Shown: positions 20,309-22,878 of the stretch, piece by piece
Layout of the letters: the number at the start of each line of letters is the position of its first letter
How positions within the stretch are numbered: position 1 is the stretch's first letter
Assembly (NCBI GenBank): GCA_002179805.1
Contig: NAVB01002141.1
Span: 1 to 22,878 of the forward strand
Length of the DNA: 22,878 nucleotides
DNA from: Acanthamoeba lenticulata
Lineage: Eukaryota; Discosea; Longamoebia; Acanthamoebidae
Direction of reading: 5' to 3'
Notes under the pieces: generated by a model
Seen by the model: only the letters and a program-made list of their open reading frames with translations
Told to the model about the DNA's origin: nothing
The model's database searches: none
Translations under genes and position numbers: made by a program

Positions 20309-22878
20309 ATGATGCAGCCACCGCCCTCGCGGCTCTTCGACTACGTGGTCGTCGTCGCTCTCCGGGCCGACCGCGGCGCTGGTGCCACGCCCATCGTCAA
20401 GCCCCACCTCCGCTACCGCTTCCCGCCGCTGCAGCCACGCGCCTCGACGTCCAGTGACGTGCCCAAGCACGAGCAGAAGGCGGCCGAGGAGGAGCGCAAG
20501 CTCTACAAAGCGGCCAAGAAGTTCTGCTTCCCCGACCTGCCCCCGGCCCTGCTACTGACTACCTTCATGCAGACCTATGCCTCGTCCTATGTCCAGCAGG
20601 GCGAGACCTTTTCTTTCACCCTCACCGAGAGCGATGGCGCCAAGCGCTGGGGCTACTGCCTGCGCGTGCCCGGGGCCAGCCACGCCTCTCCCTTCCCTCA
20701 GTGCATCTGCATCATCAGCTTCCTGCCCTGCTTCAGCATCTTTTCCACCATCCTCCAGGAGCTCACCGCCCTCCAGAAGGCCGACCCAGGGTTTGAGACC
20801 GCGACCCAGTTCCTCAACGCCGTCTACCGAGAGCCGCTGCCGGTGCCCGGCGGCACGCTGCATGTGAGCCTCCCACTGGCCCAGCTCTATCCGCCCCAGC
20901 TCGGCTCTGCCGCGCCGCGCCCCTCCCCCCAGCAGCCCCCGCAGCAGCAGGGCGGCGCTGCCGGCACGACCAGGACGCCGACCAAGCAGATCAGCGGTAC
21001 GTCGCAGGACGCTTTTCGGCGAGTTCTGGTCTGGCCTGTGCTTATGGGGACGACGTACGCAGGAGACGTGGTCGAGTACACGTTCACACGACCGGACGAC
21101 AGCGAGTCCCTCTTGGACCACGTCAACTTCGAGCCCCTTCTGCACTTTCTTGACGCGACCAACATCGCCAGGTAAGTGAGAGTCCCTCTTGGGTGGGATA
21201 GTCGAACCGGTTGGAGGGTGTCCTTGTCCTGTTAATATTTATTTTATTCATTATTCTTTTCCTTCATTGTTTTTGTTTTCAGCATTCTGGCGTCGCTGCT
21301 TATCGAGCGGCGGATGATCTTCCTCGCGACCAACCTCAACACCCTCACCTCCTGCGTGCAAGCGGCCGCTTCGGTACCTCACCTCGCCCCGCTTGCGCGA
21401 CCTCGCGCCACGGCAGCTCACTCGTGATTGGTTCGTCGGCGCGCGGAGAAGATCCTGTACCCGTTCAACTGGCAGCACATCTTCATCCCGGTGGTGCCGC
21501 AGTCGCTGCTCTCCTTCTGCTGCGCGCCGATGCCGTTCCTCGTCGGAGTCCAGCGAGTCCACCTGCCCGAGCTCAAGAAGCTGTCCGACGCCATGGAGGA
21601 GGTCGTCGTGGTCGACGTCGACAGCAACAAGGTCCTGTGCCCGGAGGGCATGGACGACCTCGGGCTCGTCCCGCCGGTCCTGCTCGACCCGCTCGTCCAG
21701 AGCCTCCAGCGCATCGCCAAGGAGGCGCGGGCTACCGAGTCCGCCGCCGGCGGGGGCCAGTTCTCCATCCTGGGCTCGCTCATGGGCAAGGGCAAGTCCG
21801 GCGGCGTTGGCGGACGCGAGCGCAAGCCGCTCCCGAAGGCGCTCATCAAAGACCTGCAGAACGTGTTTATCGGCTTCATGGTCGACCTCCTCGCCACCTA
21901 CAAGGACTTTATGCGCAAGACCCCAGCCGGCAACAACGCCGCCGCCGCGCTGCCGCCTAGAGGCCTCCTCCCACCGGACAACAGCTTCAATGCCAAGTAC
22001 TTTGACAGCGAGGGCTTCATCGCGAGCAAGCCGGCGAGCATGCAACCGCTGCTGCGGCTAGTGACGGAGGCGCAGTTGTTCGTCACCTTCATCGAGGAGC
22101 GGCACAAGCGATTTGTCAAGTCAGGTCGCTTCGAGCAGCGGCTCACCATTAGGTCCGTAATTTTTCAATTTCTTCCATTTTTTGTTATTATTTATCCTTC
22201 TTGGCGACCGTCATTTAAAAAGATGAATATTTTTTTAAACTATTTTTAGTATTATTATTATTATTTACCACTTTGTGAATGCAGATTGAGTCAGCTGTTG
22301 CCGGCGGGCAGCAGCGAAGTCGAGCAGCTCCAGGCGGCCCTCCGGCAAGGCAAGTCCGAACCGACCGCGCAAGCCCAGAAGCCTGCTCCGGGCGGCTTAT
22401 CCGCGGCCGACCGCTCCAGGCACTTCTTCCTCGATTTTCTATTTCATGAAAAATTTCACCCGCTAATACCATTGTGCCTGTACAGGACACGGTTCACGAT
22501 GTACGATACGGGCGCGATCACGAGGGACGAGATCACCAAGAGCCTGCACGAGCAGGAGAAGCGGGAAGAGGAAGAGCGACGACGGCGACCGATGGACAAG
22601 TCACCCAATGGCAGCGGCATCAGCAGCAATGGTGGTAGCAGCATCAGCAGTAACGGCAGCGATGGCGGCGGCACCAGCGGTCCCGCGGCCAGCGGTGGTG
22701 GAATGACAAGTATCTGGAACCGTCTCTTCTCGGCCAGCGCGAGCCGTGACGAAGACGCCCTGCCGAGCCTCCAGATCTCCGACCCCATCAACTTCCGCCG
22801 GATCGAGGGCGAGCAGCTGCCCGAGTACATGCTGTCTTCCCTGCCGCCGAGCGCGGCCGCGCCCTCGGGCGCAAGCAA
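20309..22878 (+). CDS. DENN-domain protein, DENND2-like Rab exchange factor (3' partial)
   Basis: Predicted guanine-nucleotide exchange factor for a Rab GTPase on membrane-traffic routes. Exons: 20309-21171, 21283-21373, 21452-22152, 22285-22419, 22486 to the window end; 727 complete codons are present. The upstream DENN segment (about residues 8-190) shows RLFDYVVVVAL, FCFPD, ETFSFTLTESDGAKRWGYC and CICIISFLPCFSIFSTIL. A Gln/Pro/Gly-rich linker follows. The core DENN segment shows VNFEPLLHFLDATNIA, ASLLIERRMIFLATNLNTL, SCVQAAAS joined to ILYPFNWQHIFIPVVP, and CCAPMPFLVGVQ. These are strikingly like mammalian DENND2, hence the subfamily call. A later Ser/Gly/Asn-rich stretch (about 22600-22690) is low complexity. 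A second in-frame Met at 20312 is possible. The fourth intron starts with GC. The rest of the downstream DENN segment may lie outside the window. Confidence 0.9.
22161..22266 (+). repeat. AT-rich intron segment with ATT repeat
   Basis: Most of the intron 22153-22284 of the DENN gene is A/T-rich and ends in a run of ATT units near 22249-22266. The contrast with the GC-rich exons on either side marks it clearly as an intron. Confidence 0.75.

Noticed and set aside
21251..22045. 264-codon - strand frame over the DENN gene
   Set aside because: Low-complexity antisense frame opposite exons with strong DENN motifs.

Overview
The window looks like nuclear DNA of a free-living amoeba, most likely Acanthamoeba (inference). 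Exons are GC-rich. Nearly every gene is broken by short introns, mostly 50-100 bp, with donors such as GTACGT, GTGCGT or GTTCGT. Spacing is tight, and the gene content fits: an NGCPWD-type ankyrin protein and a large receptor kinase-cyclase. All exon models were built by hand from splice sites, reading phase and family motifs. Every multi-exon model reported as a CDS keeps phase through all its junctions.

Layout: (1) 1-1567, + strand, the 3' half of NSF (Sec18), an AAA+ ATPase for SNARE recycling. (2) 1652-3092, - strand, an inositol polyphosphate (multi)kinase. (3) 3652-9865, + strand, a 1,670-residue type I membrane receptor: signal peptide, two PstS-like binding domains, an EGF-like module, one membrane span, a TKL kinase, a class III nucleotidyl cyclase homology domain and a second TKL kinase. 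(4) 9925-11459, - strand, an alpha/beta-hydrolase lipase with a mitochondrial-type presequence. (5) 11652-13826, + strand, the RNA lariat debranching enzyme Dbr1. (6) 13827-14487, no confident gene. (7) 14488-16268, + strand, a CBM20 starch-binding domain fused to an endonuclease/exonuclease/phosphatase (EEP) domain. (8) 16357-16869, + strand, a broken F-box/ankyrin gene. (9) 16977-19987, - strand, an ABCB6/HMT1/ATM1-type ABC half-transporter. (10) 20309-22878, + strand, the start of a DENND2-like DENN-domain Rab exchange factor.

This is ordinary, dense eukaryotic chromosome rather than an island or operon. Genes sit as convergent pairs with 59-107 bp between stop codons, and as divergent pairs sharing short upstream regions. 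NSF and the DENN protein both belong to vesicle traffic. The inositol phosphate kinase and the receptor lie head to head and both belong to signalling. I see no evidence that the set forms one pathway. The most unusual objects are the receptor, whose cyclase domain appears to lack its second metal-binding Asp; the CBM20-EEP fusion; a small group of apparent GC-AG introns; and the frameshifted ankyrin gene. No tRNA, rRNA, CRISPR array or intact mobile element was recognised.
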